Positions 1-5,422 of a DNA stretch of 11,301 nucleotides are shown piece by piece (position 1 is the first letter of the stretch; every line of letters starts with the position of its first letter). A program made the position numbers and the translations under genes. The notes under the pieces were generated by a model. The model had not been told where the DNA came from, searched no databases, and worked only from the letters and a program-made list of their open reading frames with translations. This DNA is from Actinomycetospora sp. (GTDB taxonomy: Bacteria; Actinomycetota; Actinomycetes; Mycobacteriales; Pseudonocardiaceae): assembly GCA_025925615.1 (NCBI GenBank), contig JAICLN010000098.1:1-11301 (forward strand), given 5' to 3'.

Positions 1-246
1 CCCGCAGTCGCACCAGGTCGACGGGCATCGGTGCCGCGAGGACTGCACGCACACCGCCTCGGCGACGGTGCCGTAGACCTGGCTGCGCCCGAGCGCGACG
101 CCGTTGAACCCGACGGCGCTGCCGTCGGAGGAGAGCATGGGGTACGCGATCTTCCACCCGGGCAGGGCGGCCCGGTCGGCCGGCACGTCCGGCTCGGCGC
201 GGTCGGCCCGCCGCCCGAAGAGAGCGCGCCCGCCGGACGCGCTCAG
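1..246 (-). CDS. conserved hypothetical protein with Cys cluster (5' part only)
   Basis: A minus-strand frame is open from about 294 to the window edge and was judged coding by its sequence (GC-rich third positions, a compact motif-like body). No ATG, GTG or TTG lies before GTG 186. I prefer CTG 246, because GAGGA (253-257) sits 6 nt upstream and the start follows the stop of the upstream gene by one base. GTG 186 and ATG 138 are alternatives. From CTG 246, 82 residues are visible: a basic N-terminus (RALFGRRADR), then a well-ordered stretch GWKIAYPMLSSDGSAVGFNG (30-49) and a Cys cluster C66-x7-C74-x4-C79-x-C81 running off the window. The cluster suggests metal binding, but this is inference. 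I recognise the type as a conserved actinobacterial protein of unknown function and cannot name a family. It is probably translationally coupled to the 53-aa gene at 248-409. Confidence 0.6.
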   Translation of the reverse strand, partial: MSASGGRALFGRRADRAEPDVPADRAALPGWKIAYPMLSSDGSAVGFNGVALGRSQVYGTVAEAVCVQSSRHRCPSTWCDCG

Positions 247-247
247 G

Positions 248-409
248 TCAGGTCCTCGAGACGGCCGGGTCCGCGGTGCGCTCCCGCGTCGGGGTCACGG
301 GTGCGGTGGCCTCGACCGGGACCTCGCGCGGCGTGTCCGCGGGCGCGGCGGGAGTCGGGGCGGGCGGGTCCTCGGCGATCCCGGCGGAGAGTCGGCGGCC
401 CAAGCGCAT
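248..409 (-). CDS. 53-aa hypothetical protein, Pro/Ala-rich
   Basis: The ATG at 409 is preceded by GGGAGG (415-420 on the plus strand) at 5-nt spacing. The frame closes with TGA at 248-250, one base before the proposed CTG start of the next gene. The protein begins MRLGRRLSAGIAEDPPAP and continues as a Pro/Ala/Thr-rich, probably disordered tail. Third codon positions are almost all G or C. It has no transmembrane segment or signal peptide. I do not recognise a family. The ribosome-binding site and tight junction with the downstream gene support a real small gene in a bicistronic unit. The frame is open further upstream to 895, but that part only mirrors the VOC gene on the other strand and lacks this site. 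Confidence 0.55.
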   Translation of the reverse strand: MRLGRRLSAGIAEDPPAPTPAAPADTPREVPVEATAPVTPTRERTADPAVSRT

Positions 410-541
410 GTCTGCCTCCCGTGGCTGCGTGGCGGTGACGCGTGCTCGATGGTCCGTTGCCGGTGGAGGTCCTGTCCAGAGGGGACTGCGGGTCGTCACG
501 AGATCGTCGCGGGAGGGCCGCCGACGGTCGAGGATGAGGCC

Positions 542-961
542 GTGCCCGCCACCTTCAACCACACGATCGTCGCCTCCCGCGACCGCGACGAGTCCGCGCG
601 CTTCTACCGCCGCCTGCTCGAGGCGCAGGAGGCCCCGAGCTGGGGCCCGTTCACGAACGTCGCCCTGGACGCCGGCGTGATGTTCCAGTTCGCGACGCTG
701 CCGCCCGAGGCGTTCCCCGAGAACCAGCCGCAGCACTATGCCTTCCTCGTCGACGAGGAGCTCTTCGATCGGGCGCTGGCCCGCATCCGCGAGGCCGGCC
801 TCGAGCACTGGGCCGACCCGCAGCGCAGCCGGCCCGGCGAGACGAACACCGAGCACGGCGGCCGCGGTGTCTACCTCCTCGACCCGACGGGGCACTACCT
901 CGACTCACGACGCGGCCGTACTTCTGAGGGCTGGCGTCCGCGGCGCGGACGCTGGTCGTAG
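542..961 (+). CDS. VOC (glyoxalase/bleomycin-resistance fold) protein, frameshifted C-terminus
   Basis: The GTG start has GAGGA (530-534) 7 nt upstream. The protein opens with the first VOC beta strand (FNHTIVASRDRDESARFYRR) and carries the expected metal-ligand positions H7 and H65 (QHYAF), followed by GGRGVYLLDPTGHYL (107-120). In this family the next residues are normally E-(I/L)-x-T-R-P-Y. Here the frame reads D121-SRRGRTSEG and runs on to TAG at 961, whereas the -1 frame from 904 reads LTTRPYF and stops at TGA 925-927. One base therefore appears to be missing around 903-905, at the third metal ligand. The restored product would be 128 aa, a usual single-domain length, and a hairpin at 934-952 begins 7 nt after that stop. 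Substrate unknown; the fold covers dioxygenases, lyases and resistance proteins. The deletion is either real or a sequencing error. Confidence 0.8.
   Translation: MPATFNHTIVASRDRDESARFYRRLLEAQEAPSWGPFTNVALDAGVMFQFATLPPEAFPENQPQHYAFLVDEELFDRALARIREAGLEHWADPQRSRPGETNTEHGGRGVYLLDPTGHYLDSRRGRTSEGWRPRRGRWS
934..952 (+). terminator. hairpin after the restored VOC stop
   Basis: GCGTCCGC (934-941) and GCGGACGC (945-952) form an 8-bp perfect stem with a GGC loop. It lies 7 nt after the TGA that would end the VOC gene if one base were restored, and inside the tail of the frame as written. There is no clear T-tract, which is usual for GC-rich actinobacterial terminators. Its position supports 927 as the original gene end. 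Confidence 0.5.
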
Positions 962-1012
962 GCTGTCGCGCGCGGGGCGCGACCGGGTGAGGGAGGAGTC
1001 GGCCCGCGCACG

Positions 1013-1089
1013 GGGGCAGTAGCTCAGCGGGTAGAGCAGCGGACTCATAATCCGTCAGGCCGTCGGTTCGAGCCCGACCTGCCCCACCA
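1013..1089 (+). tRNA. tRNA, anticodon CAT (elongator Met most likely; Ile2 possible)
   Basis: A full cloverleaf is visible. The acceptor stem is GGGGCAG (1013-1019) paired with CTGCCCC (1079-1085), followed by A73 at 1086 and an encoded CCA (1087-1089). The D stem is GCTC/GAGC. The anticodon stem is GCGGA/TCCGT with loop CTCATAA (1044-1050), giving CAT. The T arm is GTCGG-TTCGAGC-CCGAC (1062-1078). G1:C72 pairs normally, so this is not initiator tRNA, which has a 1:72 mismatch. CAT also occurs in the tRNA-Ile that is modified to lysidine, and I cannot exclude that by eye. The variable region (1056-1061) has 6 nt, one more than usual for a class I tRNA. Confidence 0.93.
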
Positions 1090-1121
1090 TCTCGAGCAGG
1101 TCACGTGGGGGAGGCTCCCGG

Positions 1122-1598
1122 GTGGGATCGTTCGATGTGCTGCGCGACGACGAGCGCACCCAGCTCGACGCGTTCGTCGAGGAGTACCGCGGCGCTCTCG
1201 AGGCGACACTCGACGGCCTGACCGAGGAACAGGCCCGTCGCCGGCTCGTCCCGTCGGCGACGACGTTGCTGGGGCTGCTCAAACACGTCACGTGGATGCA
1301 GCGGGTGTGGTTCGAGGAGTGCGTCGGCGGCACGTCCCGGCAGGCGCTCGGCCTGGTGCGCAGCCTTGACGAGTCCTTCCGGCTCGCCGACGACGACACC
1401 GTCGCCTCGATCACGGCCGCCCACCGGGAGGCCTGCGCGACGGCTCGGGCCACGGTCGCGGAGCTGCCGTTGGACGCGGTCGTGACCGGCCACCGCGCCG
1501 GGCCGCGCACGCTGCGCTGGGTGTACCTGCAGGTCCTGCGCGAGCTCGCCCACCACTGCGGGCACGCCGACATCCTGCGCGAACAGGTCCGGGCCTGA
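1122..1598 (+). CDS. DUF664 / DinB-type four-helix protein
   Basis: This 158-aa protein starts at GTG 1122, with GGAGG-like bases about 9 nt upstream and the tRNA 32 nt before. It shows the layout of the DUF664 branch of the DinB superfamily: an N-terminal helix (ERTQLDAFVEEYRGALEATLDGL), the segment TLLGLLKHVTWMQRVWFEE with H55, and a C-terminal helix ELAHHCGHADILREQ with H144-x3-H148. H55, H144 and H148 match the three-His metal site typical of DinB-like proteins. Some relatives are mycothiol- or bacillithiol-dependent S-transferases, but most DUF664 members have no known substrate, so the reaction here is open. Cytoplasmic, with no signal peptide. The length is normal for the family. An inverted repeat starts 17 nt after its stop and may end the transcript. 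Confidence 0.85.
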   Translation: MGSFDVLRDDERTQLDAFVEEYRGALEATLDGLTEEQARRRLVPSATTLLGLLKHVTWMQRVWFEECVGGTSRQALGLVRSLDESFRLADDDTVASITAAHREACATARATVAELPLDAVVTGHRAGPRTLRWVYLQVLRELAHHCGHADILREQVRA

Positions 1599-1614
1599 CG
1601 CGACCCTGCCGTGA

Positions 1615-1668
1615 CCGCCGAGTGGACCTCCACGGCTGGTCCCGCGACCCTGCGGGTCCACTCGGCGG
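1615..1668. repeat. inverted-repeat element, copy 1
   Basis: Perfect 14-bp arms, CCGCCGAGTGGACC (1615-1628) and its complement (1655-1668), enclose a 26-nt loop. The loop holds a second hairpin, CCCGC/GCGGG (1641-1645/1652-1656). Together with the related copy at 1689-1738 it fills the gap between the DUF664 gene and the TetR operator. Its position suits a terminator or an attenuating RNA structure, but duplication of the whole unit indicates a repeat family. Confidence 0.8.
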
Positions 1669-1688
1669 CGGCCGCCGTGCCCGACCGG

Positions 1689-1738
1689 GCCGAGTGGACC
1701 TCCACGGCCGGTGGCGCGACCGCCCAGGTCCACTCGGC
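1689..1738. repeat. inverted-repeat element, copy 2
   Basis: 12-bp arms, GCCGAGTGGACC (1689-1700) and its complement (1727-1738), again enclose exactly 26 nt. The loop starts with TCCACGGC, as in copy 1. Its inner hairpin GGCG/CGCC (1713-1716/1721-1724) differs in bases from that of copy 1 but keeps pairing, so the structure and not only the sequence seems conserved. Confidence 0.8.
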
Positions 1739-1749
1739 GGTCCTCGACG

Positions 1750-1796
1750 TTGACGGCCTCCCGTGAATCGTGGTTCAGTCCTGAACGTCGATTCAC
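1750..1796 (+). promoter_or_regulatory. tetR promoter with double TetR-type operator
   Basis: A nested palindrome spans 1763-1796, with 28 of 34 positions symmetric. It consists of two successive sites of the form TGAA-N6-TTCA, at 1764-1777 and 1782-1795, with centres 18 bp apart. TTGACG (1750-1755) is a good -35, and TTCAGT (1774-1779) at 18-bp spacing is a possible -10 inside the operator. It lies just upstream of the TetR gene, so autorepression with two dimers covering the promoter is the natural reading. The site is seen directly; the binding protein is inferred from position. Confidence 0.7.
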
Positions 1797-1813
1797 ACAA
1801 GGGGGCGCCCAGG

Positions 1814-2470
1814 ATGGTCGAGGGATCCGCCGCAACCGTCCGCCCCAGTCCGCGCGTGGCCGCGCGGCAGGCCGACGCCCGGCGTCGCATCCTCGAGGCG
1901 GCGCGGGTGGTGGTGGCCGAGCAGGGCTTCGCCGCCGCCCAGGTCGCGGTGGTCGCGCAGGTGGCCGAGGTGGCGACCGGGTCGATCTACCGGCACTTCC
2001 CGTCGAAGGCCTCGCTGTTCTCGGAGATGCTCCGCGTGGTCTGCGTCCGCGAGCTCGAGGTGGTCCGCGCGATCACGGCCGAGCCCGGGCGCAGCGCGGC
2101 CGACCGGCTCACCGACGCCGTCGCGACCTTCGTCGACCGCGCCCTGCGCGGGGAAGGCCTGGCCAACGCGGTGATCGTCGAGCCGATGGACCCGGACGTC
2201 GACCAGGTGCGCCTGGAGGCCCGCGCCGACCTGGCGGCGGCGTTCGCGGAGCTGATCACGGAGGGCGTGGCGGCCGGCGAGTTCCCGCGGCAGGACGCCT
2301 GCATCCGCGGCGCGGCCATCGTCGGGGCGTTCCTCGAGGGCGTCGTCGCCCCCCTGGCCGACCGCACCGCGCCCCTGGACCGGGACGCCATCAGCACCGA
2401 GATCGCCGACTTCGCCCGCGCCGGCGTCGGCGGCGGGCCCGGCACGAGACCCCCGGAGAGCGAGCGATGA
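1814..2470 (+). CDS. TetR/AcrR-family transcriptional repressor
   Basis: 218 aa from ATG 1814, with AAGGGGG (1799-1805) 8 nt upstream. The frame is open back to GTG 1763, but that would translate the operator, so I reject the longer form. The N-terminal helix-turn-helix is clear: ARRRILEAARVVVAEQGF, then VAQVAEVATGSIYRHFPSKASLF, the TetR recognition signature, ending near residue 67. The C-terminal helical part is the ligand-binding and dimer domain, and its ligand cannot be read from sequence. The stop overlaps the ATG of the acyl-CoA dehydrogenase (ATGA, 2467-2470), so the two are co-transcribed and translationally coupled. The likely targets are its own promoter and this dehydrogenase, with an acyl-CoA or related lipid ligand as an inference. 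Confidence 0.9.
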   Translation: MVEGSAATVRPSPRVAARQADARRRILEAARVVVAEQGFAAAQVAVVAQVAEVATGSIYRHFPSKASLFSEMLRVVCVRELEVVRAITAEPGRSAADRLTDAVATFVDRALRGEGLANAVIVEPMDPDVDQVRLEARADLAAAFAELITEGVAAGEFPRQDACIRGAAIVGAFLEGVVAPLADRTAPLDRDAISTEIADFARAGVGGGPGTRPPESER

Positions 2471-4122
2471 CCCTGACGACCTCGTCGGACCCGACCGACT
2501 TCGCCCACATGCGCCCGGTCCCGGACAACCTCGTCCCGGACCTGAACGGCGTGAACGCGTTCACGGCGGACGCGATCGCCTCGGGGATCGTGGAGAGGTA
2601 CGCGCCGTGGGCCCGCGACCGCGCGACCGCGCTCGGCGCGACGGTGTGGGACCCGCGCGTGCTCAAGGCCGCGCGCGACGCCAACCGGGCGCTCCCCGAG
2701 CTGCGGACCCTCGACCGGCTCGGGCGCGAGATCCACGACGTCGACTTCCACCCCGCGTACCACGAGCTCATGGCCCTCGGGTTCGGTTCCGGTGTCCACT
2801 CCCTGGCGTGGACCGCCGACCAGCCCGGGGCCCACTCCGCCCGCGCGGTGCTCTCCTACCTGTGGAACCAGATCGACGGCTCCACCGCGTGCCCGCTCGG
2901 CATGGCCTACGCGTGCGTCCCGGTGCTGCGCAGCCAGCCCGAGCTCGCGCCGTGGGCCGAGAAGCTCGTCGTCGAGGGCTACGACCCGGCCGACGTGCCG
3001 ATCCCCGAGAAGTCGGCGGGCACCATCGGCTACTTCATGACCGAGAAGCACGGCGGCTCGGATCTGCGCGCGAACGTGACCGTCGCCCGCCCGGTCGGGC
3101 GGCGCGGCCCGGGGGAGACCTACCTGGTCAACGGGCACAAGTGGTTCGCGTCGGTCCCGATGGCGGACTGCTACCTCACCGTCGCCCGGACCGAGGGCGG
3201 GGTGTCCTGCCTGCTCATCCCGCGTCGCCTCGCCGACGGCCGCCTCAACGGCATCCGGATCAACCGCCTCAAGGACAAGCTCGGGAACAAGGCCAACGCC
3301 TCCTCGGAGATCGAGTACCACGACGCCGAGGCGATCCTGGTCGGCGAGGAGGGCAAGGGGGTCCGGACGATCCTGTCCTCCGCCGAGTACACCCGCCTCG
3401 ACTTCGCGGTGGGCTCGGCCGGGCTGATGCGCGCCGCGCTCTCCCAGGGCCTCCACCACAACGACGAGCGCACCGCGTTCGGGGCGCCGCTCTCGGCCCT
3501 GCCGATCCAGGCGCCGGTGCTGGCGGACCTCGCCCTGGAGTGGGCCGGCGCCGCCCACCTCGGCTTCCGGGTCGCCCGTGCCGAGGACGCCCACGACGAC
3601 GTGTCCGAGAAGCTCGTGAGCCGGCTGCTCACCCCGGTGGCGAAGTTCTGGAACTGCCGGCGCGTGCCCGGCGTCGTCGAGGAGGTCGTCCAGTCCGTCG
3701 GCGGCAACGCCTACATCGAGGAGCACCCGCTGCCCCGCTACTACCGGGAGGCGCCGCTCAACGCCATCTGGGAGGGCACCTCGAACATGATGGTCATGGA
3801 CGTCGGGCGCGTCCTCGCCCGGGAGCCGAAGGCCATCGAGCCCGTCCTGGACGAGATCCGTCCCGCGGCGGCCGAGCACCCGCTGCTCGCCGACGCGCTC
3901 GGCGAGATCGAGGAGCTCGTCGCCCGGCCCGAGGACACGGCCCGCTACCTGGTCACCAGGCTCGCGCTGGCCACCCAGGCGGCGTTGCTGGTCGAGCACG
4001 CGCCCGACGTCGTGGCCGACGCCTTCATCGCCTCGCGGCTGGGTGTCGGCTGGGGCCCGGGCTACGGCACGCTGCGCGGCGTCGACTTCGGGGCGATCAT
4101 CGACCACGCGCGCCTGGGCTGA
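2467..4122 (+). CDS. aidB: AidB-like acyl-CoA dehydrogenase family protein
   Basis: 551 aa, close to the roughly 540 aa of E. coli AidB and longer than ordinary acyl-CoA dehydrogenases (about 380-400). AidB-type hallmarks in order are: an N-terminal extension; STACPLGMAYACVPVL; MTEKHGGSDLRAN (from residue 191); VNGHKWFASVPMADCYL; RLKDKLGNKANASSEIEYHDAEAILVGEEGKG, written here as one run of shorter motifs RLKDKLGNKANAS and LVGEEGKG; and LNAIWEGTSNMM, with E436 in the position of the usual catalytic Glu. The family is an FAD enzyme of isovaleryl-CoA dehydrogenase ancestry. AidB itself binds DNA and is induced by alkylation stress, and its substrate is uncertain. The start overlaps the TetR stop, implying control by that repressor and not by an Ada system. 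It could equally act as a plain catabolic dehydrogenase. Confidence 0.88.
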   Translation: MTLTTSSDPTDFAHMRPVPDNLVPDLNGVNAFTADAIASGIVERYAPWARDRATALGATVWDPRVLKAARDANRALPELRTLDRLGREIHDVDFHPAYHELMALGFGSGVHSLAWTADQPGAHSARAVLSYLWNQIDGSTACPLGMAYACVPVLRSQPELAPWAEKLVVEGYDPADVPIPEKSAGTIGYFMTEKHGGSDLRANVTVARPVGRRGPGETYLVNGHKWFASVPMADCYLTVARTEGGVSCLLIPRRLADGRLNGIRINRLKDKLGNKANASSEIEYHDAEAILVGEEGKGVRTILSSAEYTRLDFAVGSAGLMRAALSQGLHHNDERTAFGAPLSALPIQAPVLADLALEWAGAAHLGFRVARAEDAHDDVSEKLVSRLLTPVAKFWNCRRVPGVVEEVVQSVGGNAYIEEHPLPRYYREAPLNAIWEGTSNMMVMDVGRVLAREPKAIEPVLDEIRPAAAEHPLLADALGEIEELVARPEDTARYLVTRLALATQAALLVEHAPDVVADAFIASRLGVGWGPGYGTLRGVDFGAIIDHARLG

Positions 4123-4196
4123 TCGCCGTCGCCCGGGGAGGCCGGCGTGACCGGAACGGTGTGGGCACGGTCGACCACCCGGCCATCACCCGGACA

Positions 4197-4223
4197 CGGG
4201 GCTCCCTCGTCGAGGACGCCCCG
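4197..4223 (+). terminator. hairpin downstream of the AidB-like gene
   Basis: CGGGGC (4197-4202) pairs with GCCCCG (4218-4223), and inside it CCTCG pairs with CGAGG around a single T. It lies about 75 nt after the stop of the dehydrogenase gene with no gene in between. There is no T-tract. A terminator is the simplest reading, but function is inferred. Confidence 0.4.
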
Positions 4224-4271
4224 GCTGGTCCCGTCCCGCATGTGCGTCCCCGACCTCCCGACCGGTGGGGA

Positions 4272-4307
4272 GGGCAGAGCGCAGCGCGTGTCGCTTCGGC
4301 TCTGCCC
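4272..4307 (+). promoter_or_regulatory. 9-bp inverted repeat upstream of the truncated ANTAR gene
   Basis: GGGCAGAGC (4272-4280) and GCTCTGCCC (4299-4307) are perfect complements with an 18-nt loop, 65 nt before ATG 4373. It may be an RNA hairpin in the leader of the short GAF-ANTAR gene or a second terminator of the upstream operon. I see no clear promoter in 4123-4372 that would decide. Confidence 0.35.
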
Positions 4308-4372
4308 CGCATGCGCGCTCGTCGTGCCGCGGCCCCGTGCCCTCCGCGCCTCGAGACACGGGGTCCCTGACG

Positions 4373-4789
4373 ATGAACACCGGGCACGACGACCAGCTGG
4401 TCGTCGCTCTGCGCGATGCCGCCCGCACGATGGCCGGAGGTCGCAGCATCCGCGACCTCGAACTGACCCTCCAACAGATCGTCGAGTCCGCCGTCGCCAC
4501 CGTCCCGGGCGTGGACGCCGGCAGCATCTCGATGACCGAGCACGGCCGGATCGAGACGCGCCACCCCACCGGCGCGGCGATCGGCGAGCTCGACGACAAG
4601 CAGTGCCAGCTGCGCGAGGGTCCCTGCATCAGCATCCTCATGGAACGCCTCCAGGTCGACCACGAGACGGCGTTCCAGATGCTGGTGAAGTCTTTCCAGG
4701 ACACGAACATGAAGCTGACCGCGGTCGCCACCTGGCTCACGGCCCAGATCGGCGCCCCAGCACCGGGCGACCGGACGGGCTCCGCCTGA
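4373..4789 (+). CDS. GAF-ANTAR paralogue with internal deletion
   Basis: 138 aa from ATG 4373. The frame is open upstream to 4265, but similarity to the full-length paralogue at 5423-6187 starts here. Residues 2-86 align with residues 2-87 of that protein (…DLELTLQQIVESAV…, ending EGPCI). The chain then jumps directly to ILMERLQVDHETAFQMLV (88-105), which aligns with ANTAR residues from 197 on. The paralogue's residues 88-195 are missing: the second half of the GAF sensor domain and the first ANTAR helix with DDIGQAKG. The loss is exactly in frame, with CATC near both deletion edges. ANTAR domains bind RNA hairpins and cause antitermination, usually as dimers. The short form may be a decaying copy, or a dimer partner without sensing function. 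A weak ribosome-binding site precedes it. Confidence 0.75.
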   Translation: MNTGHDDQLVVALRDAARTMAGGRSIRDLELTLQQIVESAVATVPGVDAGSISMTEHGRIETRHPTGAAIGELDDKQCQLREGPCISILMERLQVDHETAFQMLVKSFQDTNMKLTAVATWLTAQIGAPAPGDRTGSA

Positions 4790-4816
4790 CGCCGGGCGAT
4801 CGCCCAGCGTCCGGCG
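4790..4816 (+). terminator. hairpin after the short ANTAR gene
   Basis: Directly after TGA 4787-4789, CGCCGG (4790-4795) can pair with CCGGCG (4811-4816). An alternative fold is the perfect 12-nt palindrome GGGCGATCGCCC (4794-4805). It would separate the short ANTAR gene from the small ORF at 4842. No T-tract. Confidence 0.4.
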
Positions 4817-4823
4817 GGTGGTT

Positions 4824-4838
4824 GGAGCACACTGCTCC
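4824..4838 (+). promoter_or_regulatory. small palindrome just before ATG 4842
   Basis: GGAGC-ACACT-GCTCC is a 5-bp inverted repeat ending 3 nt before the ATG of the 96-aa ORF. It could be an operator, or a hairpin that masks the start, since no other ribosome-binding site is visible there. Weak evidence. Confidence 0.25.
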
Positions 4839-4841
4839 GGC

Positions 4842-5132
4842 ATGACCGACAGCCGCGACACGGCGATCACCGCACTGCGCGAGGCCGCGGCCGCGCTCGG
4901 CGCGGGCCGGAAGGCCGACGGGGCCGACGGCCGGCTCCCCGACGACGAGCGCCCCGGCGTCGCCGGCGAGGTCGCGGCCGTCCTGGACGCCCTGATCGGC
5001 CTGCTCCGCTCGGTCGACCACTGGGTCGGGACGACGACGTCCGGGACGAGTGGGCTCGACCCCCTGCTCGCGCACCTCGCATCGGGGGCCACCCTCGCCC
5101 GCAGCGTGCAGGACCGCGGCCCCGGCTCCTGA
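4842..5132 (+). CDS. 96-aa hypothetical protein
   Basis: The frame is open from 4818. I place the start at ATG 4842, where MTDSRDTAITALREAAAALG begins and codon bias becomes strong. An Ala-rich helix is followed by a charged linker (GRKADGADGRLPDDERPG), a second helix AGEVAAVLDALIGLLRSVDHW and a third (LDPLLAHLASGATLARSVQ). No signal peptide, no membrane segment, no recognised family. The first helix loosely resembles the LRDAARTMAGGRS start of the neighbouring GAF-ANTAR proteins, which is suggestive only. It sits between two GAF-ANTAR genes in the same direction and may belong to that regulatory group. Confidence 0.55.
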   Translation: MTDSRDTAITALREAAAALGAGRKADGADGRLPDDERPGVAGEVAAVLDALIGLLRSVDHWVGTTTSGTSGLDPLLAHLASGATLARSVQDRGPGS

Positions 5133-5195
5133 CGCCTCTCGAGCACGGCCCCAGTGATCCACCCTCGACGCCGCTCCGGTTCCGCGCGACCACTG

Positions 5196-5351
5196 GTGTG
5201 GGTGTCGCAGACCGCCGACACCAGGCTCGCGATCGTTGCCGAACGCTTCCTCGTCGAGGTCGGGCGCACCGACTTCGGGAGGGCCCCGCGGGAGTCGCTC
5301 ACGCAGCTGCTCGACGGCCTGGGCCGCGCCCGCCCCCGCCGGGCTTCCTGA
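5196..5351 (+). CDS. small hypothetical protein, about 51 aa
   Basis: The frame is open from GTG 5154 to TGA 5351. Codon bias is weak up to about 5195 and strong afterwards, so I place the start at GTG 5196 (GTG 5202 is equally possible). The peptide contains SQTADTRLAIVAERFLVEVG and SLTQLLDGLGRARPRRAS, two likely helices with a basic end. There is no ribosome-binding site and no family that I recognise. It could be a real small protein or the remnant of a longer regulator gene. Confidence 0.35.
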   Translation: MWVSQTADTRLAIVAERFLVEVGRTDFGRAPRESLTQLLDGLGRARPRRAS

Positions 5352-5361
5352 CGGTTCCTGC

Positions 5362-5416
5362 TGGACTCGCGGCGCATCACTTGTACCGTGGACGAAACGA
5401 TCGGTCCGGGAGGTGA
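5362..5416 (+). promoter_or_regulatory. promoter and ribosome-binding site of the GAF-ANTAR gene
   Basis: TGGACT (5362-5367) and TACCGT (5384-5389), 16 bp apart, fit an actinobacterial housekeeping promoter. They are followed by a strong ribosome-binding site GGGAGGTGA (5408-5416), 6 nt before GTG 5423. The leader is short (about 27 nt), so no attenuator hairpin fits in it. Confidence 0.55.
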
Positions 5417-5422
5417 GCCGCC

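Noticed and set aside
410..895. Upstream extension of the 53-aa minus-strand gene over the VOC gene
   Set aside because: The extension mirrors the VOC coding sequence, and a clear ribosome-binding site precedes ATG 409.
1763..1813. Longer TetR start at GTG 1763
   Set aside because: It would translate through the palindromic operator and lacks a ribosome-binding site, while ATG 1814 has AAGGGGG at good spacing.
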